Positions 25,049 to 35,264 of a stretch of 56,398 bases of DNA are shown here, in pieces. This stretch comes from Mycobacterium intermedium. Lineage in GTDB: Bacteria > Actinomycetota > Actinomycetes > Mycobacteriales > Mycobacteriaceae. Position numbers and translations under genes: made by a program. Positions within the stretch are counted from its first letter, which is position 1, and each line of letters starts with the position of its first letter. The notes beneath the pieces were generated by a model. That model ran no database searches and had not been told where the DNA came from. It saw nothing but the letters and a program-made list of their open reading frames with translations. The DNA lies in NCBI RefSeq assembly GCF_002086275.1, contig NZ_MVHT01000038.1, positions 1-56,398 of the forward strand, written 5' to 3'.

Positions 25049-25912
25049 ATGGCCGAAGATCTGACGCCGCACTTCGACGACGTACAGGCGCACTACGACC
25101 TGTCCGACGACTTCTTCCGGCTGTTTCTGGACCCGACCCAGACCTACAGCTGCGCATACTTCGAGCGGGACGACATGACCCTGGAAGAAGCTCAGCTCGC
25201 CAAGATCGACCTGTCGCTGGGCAAGCTGGGCCTGGAACCCGGGATGACCCTGCTTGATATCGGTTGCGGCTGGGGCGCCACCCTGCGCCGGGCCATCGAG
25301 AAGTACGACGTCAACGTCGTCGGCCTGACGCTGAGCAAGAACCAAGCCGCGCACGTACAGCGGAAGTTCGACGAGATGGACACCTCCCGGACCAGGCGGG
25401 TGCTGCTCAACGGCTGGGAACAGTTCACCGAGCCCGTCGACCGCATCGTGTCGATCGGCGCCTTCGAACACTTCGGCCACGACCGGCACGCCGACTTCTT
25501 CAAGCGCGCCGCCGAGATTCTGCCCGACGACGGCGTGATGATGCTGCACACGATCACCGGTTACTCGCGACAGCAGATGACCGACCTGGGCTTGCCGCTG
25601 TCCATGCGGATCCTCCGGTTCTTCCACTTCATCAAGACAGAGATCTTCCCGGGCGGCGCGCCGCCGCTCATCGAGATGGTGGAGGAGCACTCCAGCGCCG
25701 CGGGCTTCAAGCTGACCCTCAACCAGTCGCTGCGGCCGCACTACGCCAGGACGCTCGACCTGTGGGCGCAGGCGCTGGAGGCTCACAAGGAGCAGGCCAT
25801 CGAAATCCAGTCCGAAGAGGTCTACGACCGCTACATGCACTACCTGACCGGCTGCGCGAACCTGTTCCGCGACGGCTACATCGACGTCAACCAGTTCACG
25901 CTGGTCAAGTAG
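25049..25912 (+). CDS. mycolic acid methyltransferase, PcaA-like copy 1
   Basis: A 287-residue SAM-dependent enzyme of the mycolic acid cyclopropane synthase family. The start (LTPHFDDVQAHYDLSDDFFRLFLDPTQTYSCAYFERDDMT) is almost that of PcaA. The SAM loop is DIGCGWGA, the active-site segment is GAFEHFGH, and the C-terminal part has HYARTLDLWA and GCANLFRDGYIDVNQFTL. The region about 168-225 (TGYSRQQMTDLGLPLSMRILRF) is closer to UmaA-type sequence, so the product may not be the PcaA proximal cyclopropane. Acts on meromycolate chains bound to ACP. A second paralogue is at 33655. Confidence 0.9.
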   Translation: MAEDLTPHFDDVQAHYDLSDDFFRLFLDPTQTYSCAYFERDDMTLEEAQLAKIDLSLGKLGLEPGMTLLDIGCGWGATLRRAIEKYDVNVVGLTLSKNQAAHVQRKFDEMDTSRTRRVLLNGWEQFTEPVDRIVSIGAFEHFGHDRHADFFKRAAEILPDDGVMMLHTITGYSRQQMTDLGLPLSMRILRFFHFIKTEIFPGGAPPLIEMVEEHSSAAGFKLTLNQSLRPHYARTLDLWAQALEAHKEQAIEIQSEEVYDRYMHYLTGCANLFRDGYIDVNQFTLVK

Positions 25913-25915
25913 TGG

Positions 25916-26776
25916 CTAGAGAATCGGCCTGCCGCCGGTGACCGCGACCCGGGCTCCGGAGATGTAGCTCGCGTCGTCGGACGCCAACAGCACATAGATC
26001 GCGGCCAACTCCGCCGGCTGACCGGCACGCCCCAGCGGCACATTGTCGCCGAACGCCTTCACCTTCTCCGGCGACATGGTCGCGGGAATCAGCGGCGTCC
26101 ACACCGGGCCCGGCGCCACACTGTTGACCCGAATGCCTTGCGGCCCAAGAAGTTGGGCCAGGCTGGCCGAGAAGTTGGCTATCGCCGCCTTGGTCGCGGC
26201 ATAGGGGGCGAGGGTGGGGTTGGGCGAGTCGGAATTCACCGACGAGCTGCCGATGATCGACGAGCCGGCCTTCATGTGCGGCAGCGCCGCCTTGGTCAGA
26301 TAGAAATAGGCTCCCACGTTGAGTTTGAACGTGTAGTCCCATTCCTCGTCGGAGATCTCCTCGATCGTCTCGTGCATCATCTGGTAGGCCGCGTTGTTGA
26401 CCAGGACGTCGATCTGACCGAACTCTGACACCGCGCGGTCGACAACGGCACGACAGTGGTCCGGGTCGGAAAGGTCGCCCTTCACCAGCACGCACTTACG
26501 CCCTGCGTCCTCCACATACCGTGCGACGTCTTGCGCGTCCTCGTCCTCGTTCAGATAGGAGATCAGCACGTCGGCGCCCTCTCGCGCGTAGGCGATTGCG
26601 ACGGCGCGGCCAATGCCACTGTCGCCACCGGTGACAACGGCGCTCTTACCGACCAGTTTTCCCGAACCGACGTAGCTCTGCTCGCCGCAATCCGGGACCG
26701 GATCCATGCGGGCCTGAATGCCCGGGACGGCCTGTTGCTGCTCGGGAAATCCCATGCGCTGCTTCCTATCTGTCAT
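25916..26776 (-). CDS. short-chain dehydrogenase, general-stress type (YghA/YdaD-like)
   Basis: A 286-residue SDR with an N-terminal extension (MGFPEQQQAVPGIQARMDPVPDCGE) characteristic of the YghA/YdaD group. The cofactor loop is TGGDSGIG, NNAA is in place of NNAG, SSSVNS carries the Ser and YAATK the catalytic Tyr-Lys. The close PGPVWTPLIPATM motif is typical. These enzymes are linked to stress in other bacteria, but the substrate is not settled. ATG 26776 is chosen over GTG 26785. It ends 3 bases from the pcaA-like stop. Confidence 0.87.
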   Translation of the reverse strand: MTDRKQRMGFPEQQQAVPGIQARMDPVPDCGEQSYVGSGKLVGKSAVVTGGDSGIGRAVAIAYAREGADVLISYLNEDEDAQDVARYVEDAGRKCVLVKGDLSDPDHCRAVVDRAVSEFGQIDVLVNNAAYQMMHETIEEISDEEWDYTFKLNVGAYFYLTKAALPHMKAGSSIIGSSSVNSDSPNPTLAPYAATKAAIANFSASLAQLLGPQGIRVNSVAPGPVWTPLIPATMSPEKVKAFGDNVPLGRAGQPAELAAIYVLLASDDASYISGARVAVTGGRPIL

Positions 26777-26859
26777 GGCTGCCACGTCGGCTCTAACCTG
26801 GCGGGGTAGCCGGTACTGGCTCGGATAAACCCAACGACGTGCAAACCAGACACAGACGA

Positions 26860-26892
26860 CGACACCCCGCGGGGCTGGCCCGCGGGGTGTCG
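26860..26892 (-). terminator. 14-bp perfect hairpin downstream of katG
   Basis: CGACACCCCGCGGG and its exact complement are separated by a 5-base loop (gctgg). The hairpin lies 26 bases after the katG stop in the gap towards the SDR gene. It has no T-run, like many mycobacterial terminators, but a 14-bp GC-rich stem is very stable. Confidence 0.75.
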
Positions 26893-26917
26893 ACGGAGCG
26901 ATGGTTAGTTCAGGTGG

Positions 26918-29188
<2,271 letters not shown>

Positions 29189-29629
29189 TTACGAACCGAC
29201 GGTGGAACATTCGGGACACAGGCCCCAATAGATGACTTCGGCCTCGTCGAGAACGAAGCCATCCAAGATGTTTTCGTCGTCAGACGGTGTCAGGCAGGGC
29301 GCCTCACCCACCGCACAGTCGACATCGGCAATGACACCGCATGACCGGCACACCACGTGGTGATGGTTGTCTCCGACCCGCGATTCATAGCGGGCGACCA
29401 GACCCAACGGTTGTATGCGCCGCACCAAACCAACCGCGGTCAGTGCGTTGAGCACGTCGTAGACGGCTTGTCGGGAAACGTCGGGGAGCCAGACCCGCAC
29501 TGCCGAAAAGATCGTCTCGGTATCGGCGTGGGGATGGGCATGCACCGCCTCCAGGACCGCAATCCTGGGCCGGGTCACACGCAGTTCGGCCATACGCAAC
29601 CGCCCCGCGTGATCCGACGTTGAGGGCAC
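29189..29629 (-). CDS. furA: Fur-family regulator FurA
   Basis: A 146-residue metal-dependent repressor. The DNA-binding helix is DVSRQAVYDVLNALTAVGL, the metal-sensing segment is RVGDNHHHVVCRSCG, and the structural site is completed by CPEC near the C-terminus. It represses itself and katG and is inactivated by peroxide in mycobacteria. GTG 29629 (MPSTSDHAGRLRMAELRVTRPR) is chosen since it matches the family start and sits seven bases after the -10 box with no ribosome site, as expected for leaderless translation; the frame is open far upstream to 29791. Confidence 0.95.
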   Translation of the reverse strand: MPSTSDHAGRLRMAELRVTRPRIAVLEAVHAHPHADTETIFSAVRVWLPDVSRQAVYDVLNALTAVGLVRRIQPLGLVARYESRVGDNHHHVVCRSCGVIADVDCAVGEAPCLTPSDDENILDGFVLDEAEVIYWGLCPECSTVGS

Positions 29630-29636
29630 GTCGTCA

Positions 29637-29665
29637 TCAATACGCCCCTTTCTGGACCGAGTCAA
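29637..29665 (-). promoter_or_regulatory. furA-katG promoter (-35 TTGACT, -10 TATTGA)
   Basis: On the minus strand TTGACT and TATTGA are separated by exactly 17 bases, and the furA GTG begins seven bases after the -10 box. The RNA should therefore start at or next to the start codon. The AT-rich block 29700-29725 just upstream is where a FurA operator is found in related mycobacteria; I infer but cannot prove this here. Confidence 0.75.
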
Positions 29666-29814
29666 GACTCGGTGGAGATGTGTCTTGGGCAGCCGCGAAT
29701 AACGTTGTAATGCAAATGTTTTGGCGTTGAGCGTCACGCTGGTGCGGCGCTGGGATGCGATTGACGCGCTAGCGTGACGTTCGACGGACACGAGCGGCCA
29801 CGGATAGGGAGACA

Positions 29815-30633
29815 GTGGAAGACCAAGCGATCGCCATCATGCCGCGGGGCGGGCCCGACGCGTCGTGGCTGGACCGCAAGTTCCAGACTGACGCGTTGGA
29901 GTATCTCGACCGCGACGACGTATCGGACGAGGTCAAGCAGCGGGTTATCACCATGCTCGACCGGATGGGCACCCTGACCAAGCAGCACGAGAAGAACGCC
30001 CGTGCCGCGTTGAAGTTGGTTTCGGACATTCCCAATCCGCGGATCCTGGAACTCGGCGCCGGCCACGGCAAGCTTTCCGCGAACATCCTTGCGCTGCACC
30101 CGACGGCCACCGTCACCGTCAGCGATGTGGATCCCACCTCCGTGGCGAAAATCGCTGGGGGACCACTGGGCAGCCACCCGCGGGCGCGCACCATGCTCGT
30201 CGACGCCACCGCGATTGACGCCGAGGACGGTAGCTACGACCTGGTGGTCTTCGCCCTCGCGTTTCACCACCTACCGCCCCTGACCGCCTGCCGCGCCATC
30301 GCCGAGGGCACCCGCGTCGGCCGACGCTTCTTGGTCATCGACCTTAAGCGCCATTCGCCCGCACAATTCGTGCTCTCGGCGCTCGTGCAACTCCCACTGC
30401 TGCCGCTGATGTTGCCGTGGCCGACGCTGCGGCCCGGAATGCATGACGGCCTCATCAGCGCCCTGCGCGCCTACAGCCCTTCGGCTCTGGAAGCCCTTGG
30501 CAAAGCGGCTGACCCCGGCATGCGGTTCGAACTGCTGTCGCCGCCCTCGCGGTTCGGGCCGCCTTCGATAGCCGCGGCGTTCTCACGCCCCGGGTTTGCC
30601 GAGCAGGGCCGCGACGAAACCCTGTCCGTTTAA
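29815..30633 (+). CDS. class I SAM-dependent methyltransferase
   Basis: A 272-residue methyltransferase. The SAM-binding core is RILELGAGHGKLSANIL, with the acidic strand end in VSDVDP and the later YDLVVFALAFHHL and FLVIDLKRH segments. A helical N-terminal part precedes it (to about residue 65) and a hydrophobic LSALVQLPLLPLMLPW follows, which may bind a lipid-like substrate or membrane. GTG 29815 is supported by AGGGAG four to five bases upstream. It is divergent from furA and may share the control region. Substrate unknown. Confidence 0.82.
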   Translation: MEDQAIAIMPRGGPDASWLDRKFQTDALEYLDRDDVSDEVKQRVITMLDRMGTLTKQHEKNARAALKLVSDIPNPRILELGAGHGKLSANILALHPTATVTVSDVDPTSVAKIAGGPLGSHPRARTMLVDATAIDAEDGSYDLVVFALAFHHLPPLTACRAIAEGTRVGRRFLVIDLKRHSPAQFVLSALVQLPLLPLMLPWPTLRPGMHDGLISALRAYSPSALEALGKAADPGMRFELLSPPSRFGPPSIAAAFSRPGFAEQGRDETLSV

Positions 30634-30655
30634 GACCATTTGTTACCATCGCGCG

Positions 30656-31453
30656 ATGTCCGAATCGGCCGTGCCGCGCGAAGTCGGCGCTCACCGCACC
30701 GCTACCCGACGTGACGTCTTCAAATACGCCCTGGCGCCGGTCCTGCTGGGCGGCCTGGCCCCACTGGCCGCAATGTCGACAGCCCCGCCGTCATCGGCCG
30801 CCGGCATACAGCTCATCGACTTCGCCGAGCGGCGCATCGCACCCGAAGAGATCAAAGCGGCAGGCTATGCCGGGGTGGTCAACTACGTATCCGAATGTCG
30901 GCCCGGCGCGAACTTCGAGGCGAAGCCGCTCACCCGCGCATACGCGGACTCGCTACGCGCGGCCGGACTGCACATCGTCAGCAACTACCAGTACGGCAAA
31001 CCAGGGTGGCCCAACGCGCCGTCGGACTACACCCGCGGGTACGACGGCGGCGTGGCCGACGCGCGCACGGCACAGGCCATACACGCGGCCGCCGGCGGAC
31101 CGGGATCGGCTCCGATCTTCTTCAGCGTCGACGAGGACATCAATCAGGGCACGTGGAATGACGTTGCGCTGCAATGGTTTCGAGGGATCAACTCGGTGCT
31201 GGGCGTGGAGCGCACCGGCATCTACGGACATGCGAACGCATGCGCGTGGGCGATCAGAGACGGTGTGATCGGCCGTTCGTCGACGCCGGGACACTGGTGG
31301 GCCTGGCAGACCATCGCGTGGTCACACGGCGTGCGCGAACCCGGCGCGGTGCTCTTGCAGTCGGTAGTCGAAGGTCCCGTTCTCGGCGGCATCGTGGTCG
31401 ACGTTGACGACGTTCTCGCCGACGATTTCGGGCAGTGGGCCTTCGTCCGCTAA
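30656..31453 (+). CDS. Tat-exported DUF1906 protein (Rv2525c-like)
   Basis: A 265-residue protein with a twin-arginine signal (ATRRDVFKYALAPVLLGGLAPLAAM) followed by a glycoside-hydrolase-like TIM barrel of the DUF1906 family: LIDFAERRIAPEEIKAAGYAGVVNYVSECRPG, then IVSNYQYGKPGW, HAAAGGPGSAPIFFSVDED and GIYGHANACAWAI. The M. tuberculosis homologue Rv2525c is Tat-exported and linked to envelope biology; its enzymatic substrate is not firmly known. It starts 22 bases after the methyltransferase stop and overlaps the convergent permease by 4 bp. Confidence 0.85.
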   Translation: MSESAVPREVGAHRTATRRDVFKYALAPVLLGGLAPLAAMSTAPPSSAAGIQLIDFAERRIAPEEIKAAGYAGVVNYVSECRPGANFEAKPLTRAYADSLRAAGLHIVSNYQYGKPGWPNAPSDYTRGYDGGVADARTAQAIHAAAGGPGSAPIFFSVDEDINQGTWNDVALQWFRGINSVLGVERTGIYGHANACAWAIRDGVIGRSSTPGHWWAWQTIAWSHGVREPGAVLLQSVVEGPVLGGIVVDVDDVLADDFGQWAFVR

Positions 31454-32865
31454 CGCTCGGTGGCGGGCACCATGCGTTTCCGAGTTTGGAAGAAGTGAAC
31501 ATAGGTCAGGGCCGGCACCACGATGAAGGTGATCACCACCAACGTGATCGAGAAGTAGTTCGGTCCTCGACCGGTCGCGAAAATGGTCCGGTAGTCGAAA
31601 GACACCGCCAGCACCAGGGAGATCACCACCGCGAATATCGGTAAAACTTTGTCGGTGAACGTATTTCGCGGCACCGCGGCATGCTCGATCGCCTTGGAGC
31701 GCGCTAGAGCGATCAGGGCGATCGGCACGACGATGAACTGAATGAAGCGGGCGATCACGGCCAGACCGGTAAGGCTGGCGCTGTCGAACCGCAGCGACAA
31801 GGGGAACGCGATCGCCAACAACGCCGTGATGGCGAAGGCGATCATCGGCACGCCGAAGCGATTCGTGCGCGACAGACCGGTCGGCAGCACCCTGCCGTCC
31901 GCAAGGGCGGTCCACAGCCGCGGCGCGCCGAACGAGGCGGCCACGTTGATGCCGAACATCGATACCAGCGCCCCGACGACGACGACCGTCCGGAAAGTGT
32001 CGTTGTCGATAGGTGCAGCCAGTTTGACGATGTCGTGCGAGGCCACCACGTCGTCCGCCCCGAGCAGCATCGCCACCCCCAGGGCCAGCAGATAGATCAC
32101 GCAGACGGACATGACGGCCAGGGGTATCGCCCGGGGCAGGTTGCGGTCCGGCTCCTTCATCTCCTCGGCGGCGTTGGCGATCGACTCGAACCCGGTGAAG
32201 GCGTACAGCGCGGCGATAGTGGCGAGCGCGAGGCTCGACACCGCGCTGGTACCCATCTCGACGGCCCCGAAAAAGGAAAAGGGCGTCGGCTCATACGCCG
32301 AACGAGAGGTTCCGTAGTCGTTCACGTGCTGCGTGAGGATGATCCACAACCCGCCGATCACAAAGATCGACAACGCACACACCTTGCCGAGCGTCGAAAT
32401 GCCGTTAGCCCACGCGATGACCCGGTTGCCGAACAGGTTGATCACCAACAGCACCCCGATGAAGGCGCAGAACGTAAGGGTCTTGACGCTGAGCAGTTGG
32501 TCGCTGTCGGCCCATGTGTGGCCGGGGAAGACCACCTTCAACAGCGTTGAGACAAAAAGGGAAGCGAGAACGCCCCATGCGATGGAGGCGGTAATCGCAT
32601 GCGTCACACCGACATAGATGCCAACCCTGCGGCCGAAGGCCGCCGTCGTGTAAGCGTACGACGCACCATTTGTCTTGACGTACCGCGCGGCCGTCGCGAA
32701 CACCATTGCCATCACGCCCGCAAAGAGGCCGGCCAAGATGTAGGCCATCGGCGCGAGGGGACCGGCAAGCTTGATTACCGCGCCCGGCGTCAGGAAGATG
32801 CCGGCGCCGATTATCGCGTTGACGCCGAGCATGACGACGCTCCAGAAGCCAAGCTTGCTTACCAA
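31450..32865 (-). CDS. APC-family amino acid permease
   Basis: A 471-residue transporter with about 12 membrane helices. The first helix has the consensus VMLGVNAIIGAGIFLTPG, and ANAAEEMKEPDRNLPRAI follows helix 6, typical of the APC superfamily; it is distinct from the CycA-type gene earlier. It imports or exchanges an amino acid across the inner membrane; specificity unclear. The TTG start at 32865 has GAGAGG six bases upstream and gives a full first helix, so I accept it. Confidence 0.85.
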   Translation of the reverse strand: MVSKLGFWSVVMLGVNAIIGAGIFLTPGAVIKLAGPLAPMAYILAGLFAGVMAMVFATAARYVKTNGASYAYTTAAFGRRVGIYVGVTHAITASIAWGVLASLFVSTLLKVVFPGHTWADSDQLLSVKTLTFCAFIGVLLVINLFGNRVIAWANGISTLGKVCALSIFVIGGLWIILTQHVNDYGTSRSAYEPTPFSFFGAVEMGTSAVSSLALATIAALYAFTGFESIANAAEEMKEPDRNLPRAIPLAVMSVCVIYLLALGVAMLLGADDVVASHDIVKLAAPIDNDTFRTVVVVGALVSMFGINVAASFGAPRLWTALADGRVLPTGLSRTNRFGVPMIAFAITALLAIAFPLSLRFDSASLTGLAVIARFIQFIVVPIALIALARSKAIEHAAVPRNTFTDKVLPIFAVVISLVLAVSFDYRTIFATGRGPNYFSITLVVITFIVVPALTYVHFFQTRKRMVPATER

Positions 32866-32983
32866 AGGTCGCCTCTCAGTTGGCGATTACGAATACAACG
32901 ACACGGTCAACGAGTAACAACAAAGGATAACGATTCACCTGTCGCACTGGCTTTGGCGGGCCAGCCGATGACACTGTGATCGC

Positions 32984-33196
32984 GTGAGTGTTGACCTGGG
33001 GGAGTCAGCGCGCCGGCGTTCGCAGTGGATGGATCGTCGCCCGCTGCGGTGTCAGCGCGGCCATTGGCTGTTGCCGGGGCATATGATCGTCGCCACCATC
33101 TCGTGTTCGTGCGGCCCACACATCTGCTGGGAATGCGAGTGCGGGGCGACCACTTACGGCCCGCCGCTGGTCGAGTCGTGCAATGCCTCCAACTGA
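32984..33196 (+). CDS. small Cys-rich, probably zinc-binding protein
   Basis: A 70-residue protein, or 55 from ATG 33029. LRCQRGHWL...MIVATISCSCGPHICWECECGATTYGP contains seven Cys and several His, enough for one or two zinc sites of the ribbon type. GTG 32984 lacks a strong ribosome site. Similar small proteins are known to me in other mycobacteria without assigned role. It faces the permease gene divergently and is followed by the HdeA-like gene. Confidence 0.6.
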   Translation: MSVDLGESARRRSQWMDRRPLRCQRGHWLLPGHMIVATISCSCGPHICWECECGATTYGPPLVESCNASN

Positions 33197-33271
33197 CTTT
33201 TTTGCGCGTTTGGAATTGGCTTTCACGGTCTATATAGCTAACGACCACGCCAAGTTCGGGAAAGGCCCACG

Positions 33272-33550
33272 ATGAAGCCAATTGCGCCTGTGGCGATCGC
33301 GATCGCTGCGTTGCTGTTCAGCGGATGTTCACCCTCGGAAGTCATCAACACCGGCGGCGATACAAAGTGCAAGGACTTTGTCACGCACGACGAGAAAAAG
33401 CAGAACGATGAAGTCAGCAAAATGCTGAAAGACAAGAATGGCGCCGAACCCAGCGGTCTCGAGCTCACGGCAACCCGCACGTCGGTGTCGGCATATTGCC
33501 AGACGGTTGGGAAGCCGGACAGCAAGATCAGCGAGGCACCGCACGGCTGA
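33272..33550 (+). CDS. HdeA-like lipoprotein (acid-stress chaperone family)
   Basis: A 92-residue putative lipoprotein. The lipobox cysteine is residue 19 (LLFSGC). The mature part has the HdeA/HdeB-like pattern: KCKDFVTHDEKKQND, then LELTATRTSVSAYCQTVGKPDS, with two Cys placed to form the intradomain disulphide of HdeA. In enterobacteria HdeA is a periplasmic acid chaperone; an outer-leaflet lipoprotein role here is inference. AAAGG precedes ATG 33272 and a strong hairpin follows the stop. It lies 104 bases before pcaA-like copy 2. Confidence 0.72.
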   Translation: MKPIAPVAIAIAALLFSGCSPSEVINTGGDTKCKDFVTHDEKKQNDEVSKMLKDKNGAEPSGLELTATRTSVSAYCQTVGKPDSKISEAPHG

Positions 33551-33554
33551 CGGC

Positions 33555-33581
33555 GCGCCGGCGAAATGTTTGCGCCGGCGC
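33555..33581 (+). terminator. GC-rich hairpin after hdeA-like gene
   Basis: GCGCCGGCG and CGCCGGCGC pair over nine bases around a 9-base loop (aaatgtttg). The hairpin starts four bases after the stop codon. It separates the lipoprotein gene from pcaA-like copy 2. Confidence 0.6.
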
Positions 33582-33654
33582 ATCATCGGGTAATCCGGCC
33601 GGGTTTGGCACGCGACCCACGCGGCCACTTAGCCGGAAGGCACCCAGATCGAGC

Positions 33655-34518
33655 ATGGCTGAGAGGCTGACACCGCATTTCGCCGACGTACAGGCGCATT
33701 ACGACCTGTCCGACGACTTCTTCCGACTGTTCCTGGATCCCACCCAGACGTATAGCTGCGCGTATTTCGAACGTGCAGACATGACGCTGCAGGAGGCCCA
33801 GATCGCCAAGATCGACCTGGCGCTGGGCAAACTTGGACTGCAGCCCGGCATGACGTTGCTCGACGTCGGTTGCGGCTGGGGCGCCACCATGCGTCGGGCC
33901 ATCGAGACGTACGACGTCAACGTGATCGGATTGACGTTGTCGAAAAACCAGGCCAGCCACGTCCAGAGATGGTTCGACGAACTGGACACTCCGCGCACGA
34001 AGCGGGTGCTGCTGCAGGGATGGGAAAACTTCACCGAGCCCGTCGACCGGATCGTGTCGATCGGCGCGTTCGAACACTTCGGCCACGATCGTTACGACGA
34101 CTTCTTCGCGCGGGCAAACAAGATACTGCCCGACGACGGGGTGATGCTGTTGCACACGATCACCGGCCTGACCAAAGAGCAACTCGACGAGACCGGCCTA
34201 CCCATCTCGATGGAGAAGATCCGTTTCGTCAAGTTCATCCTCACCGAGATCTTCCCGGGTGGACGGCTGCCGTCGACCGTCATGGTTGCGGAGCACGCCG
34301 CGGCGGCCGGTTTCAGCCTGACCAGACGTCAATCCCTGCAGCAGCATTACGCAAGAACTCTCGACCTGTGGGCCGAAGCCCTCGGTGCGCGTAAGGACGA
34401 AGCCATCGCGATTCAGTCCGAAGAGGTCTACGAGCGGTACATGAAGTACCTGACCGGCTGCGCAGACCTCTTCCGCACCGGCTACATCGACGTCAACCAG
34501 TTCACCCTGCAGAAGTAG
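33655..34518 (+). CDS. pcaA: mycolic acid methyltransferase, PcaA-like copy 2
   Basis: A 287-residue paralogue of the gene at 25049 and the closer of the two to PcaA. The N-terminal two-thirds is almost the same (LTPHFADVQAHYDLSDDFF, DVGCGWGA, GAFEHFGH). In the region about 168-240 this copy reads LTKEQLDETGLPISMEKIRFVKFILTEIFPGGRLPST, more like other mycolate modifiers than copy 1. The end matches PcaA (HYARTLDLWAEAL ... GCADLFRTGYIDVNQFTL). It should introduce a cyclopropane or related group in alpha-mycolates. ATG 33655 is set by homology; the ribosome site is weak. It overlaps the convergent DUF899 gene by 17 bp. Confidence 0.88.
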   Translation: MAERLTPHFADVQAHYDLSDDFFRLFLDPTQTYSCAYFERADMTLQEAQIAKIDLALGKLGLQPGMTLLDVGCGWGATMRRAIETYDVNVIGLTLSKNQASHVQRWFDELDTPRTKRVLLQGWENFTEPVDRIVSIGAFEHFGHDRYDDFFARANKILPDDGVMLLHTITGLTKEQLDETGLPISMEKIRFVKFILTEIFPGGRLPSTVMVAEHAAAAGFSLTRRQSLQQHYARTLDLWAEALGARKDEAIAIQSEEVYERYMKYLTGCADLFRTGYIDVNQFTLQK

Positions 34519-35197
34519 CGGCCGGCCCGTACGCGCGGGCAATGTCGGGCGAATCGAGCCATCCCGAATAGGTCGGCCGCGAGGGCCAGCCGTCGGGCGA
34601 ATCGAGCCATTCCTCTTGGCGGCCCCAGGGCAGGATGTCGATCAGCCCGAACGTGTGGCTGAGTTGCTCGGTGCCCCGGCCGTTGGTGTGCCAGGTGCGG
34701 TAGACGGTGTCACCGTCGCGTAGGAACACGTTGACCGCGAAGCCGCCACCCGGAGCTGCGTCCATATCGGCCCCGAACGAGCTTTCCGACGTCGAGTACC
34801 ACTGCATCCGGTTGCCGACCTTGCGTCGGTAGGCCAGCGCCTCGTCGATGGGCCCGTTGGTGACGACGACGAACCGCGCGTCGTAGTTGTCGAGGAATTC
34901 CAAACGAGTGAACTGCGAGGTGAAGCCGGTGCAACCGCCGCACTGCCACTCCGCGCCGTTGGACCACATGTGGTGGTAGGTGATGAGCTGATGACAGCCG
35001 CCGAACACGTCGGCCAGGCGAATGGGTCCGTCCGCTCCGATCAGGGTGTAGTCAGGTAGTTCGACCATCGGTAACCGCCGCCGTTGTGCGGCGATGGCGT
35101 CCAGTTCGCGGGTGGCGGCTTTCTCACGTTTCCGCAGCTCGTCGAGGGCGGCACGCCAGCTCTGCGGGTCGACGACGGGGGGTAGTGCGTTGGGCAT
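34502..35197 (-). CDS. DUF899 thioredoxin-like protein
   Basis: A 231-residue protein of the DUF899 family, thioredoxin-fold. The key motif is NGAEWQCGGCTGF (CxxC at the position of a thioredoxin active site), preceded by YTLIGADGPIRLADVFGG and followed by DARFVVVTNGPIDEALAYRR and FGLIDILPWGRQEEW. It has no signal peptide. Redox role likely but substrate unknown. ATG 35197 has AAAGGTGG five bases upstream. Confidence 0.85.
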   Translation of the reverse strand: MPNALPPVVDPQSWRAALDELRKREKAATRELDAIAAQRRRLPMVELPDYTLIGADGPIRLADVFGGCHQLITYHHMWSNGAEWQCGGCTGFTSQFTRLEFLDNYDARFVVVTNGPIDEALAYRRKVGNRMQWYSTSESSFGADMDAAPGGGFAVNVFLRDGDTVYRTWHTNGRGTEQLSHTFGLIDILPWGRQEEWLDSPDGWPSRPTYSGWLDSPDIARAYGPAATSAG

Positions 35198-35264
35198 GCG
35201 AATCCACCTTTGCATCGGGGGTCGAGGCTTCCTTACAGGGTCAGACCGTCGGACCGCCGAAAAG

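Noticed and set aside
29189..29791. FurA extended upstream to 29791.
   Set aside because: The first 54 codons are not Fur-like, and a canonical promoter lies inside them, immediately before GTG 29629.
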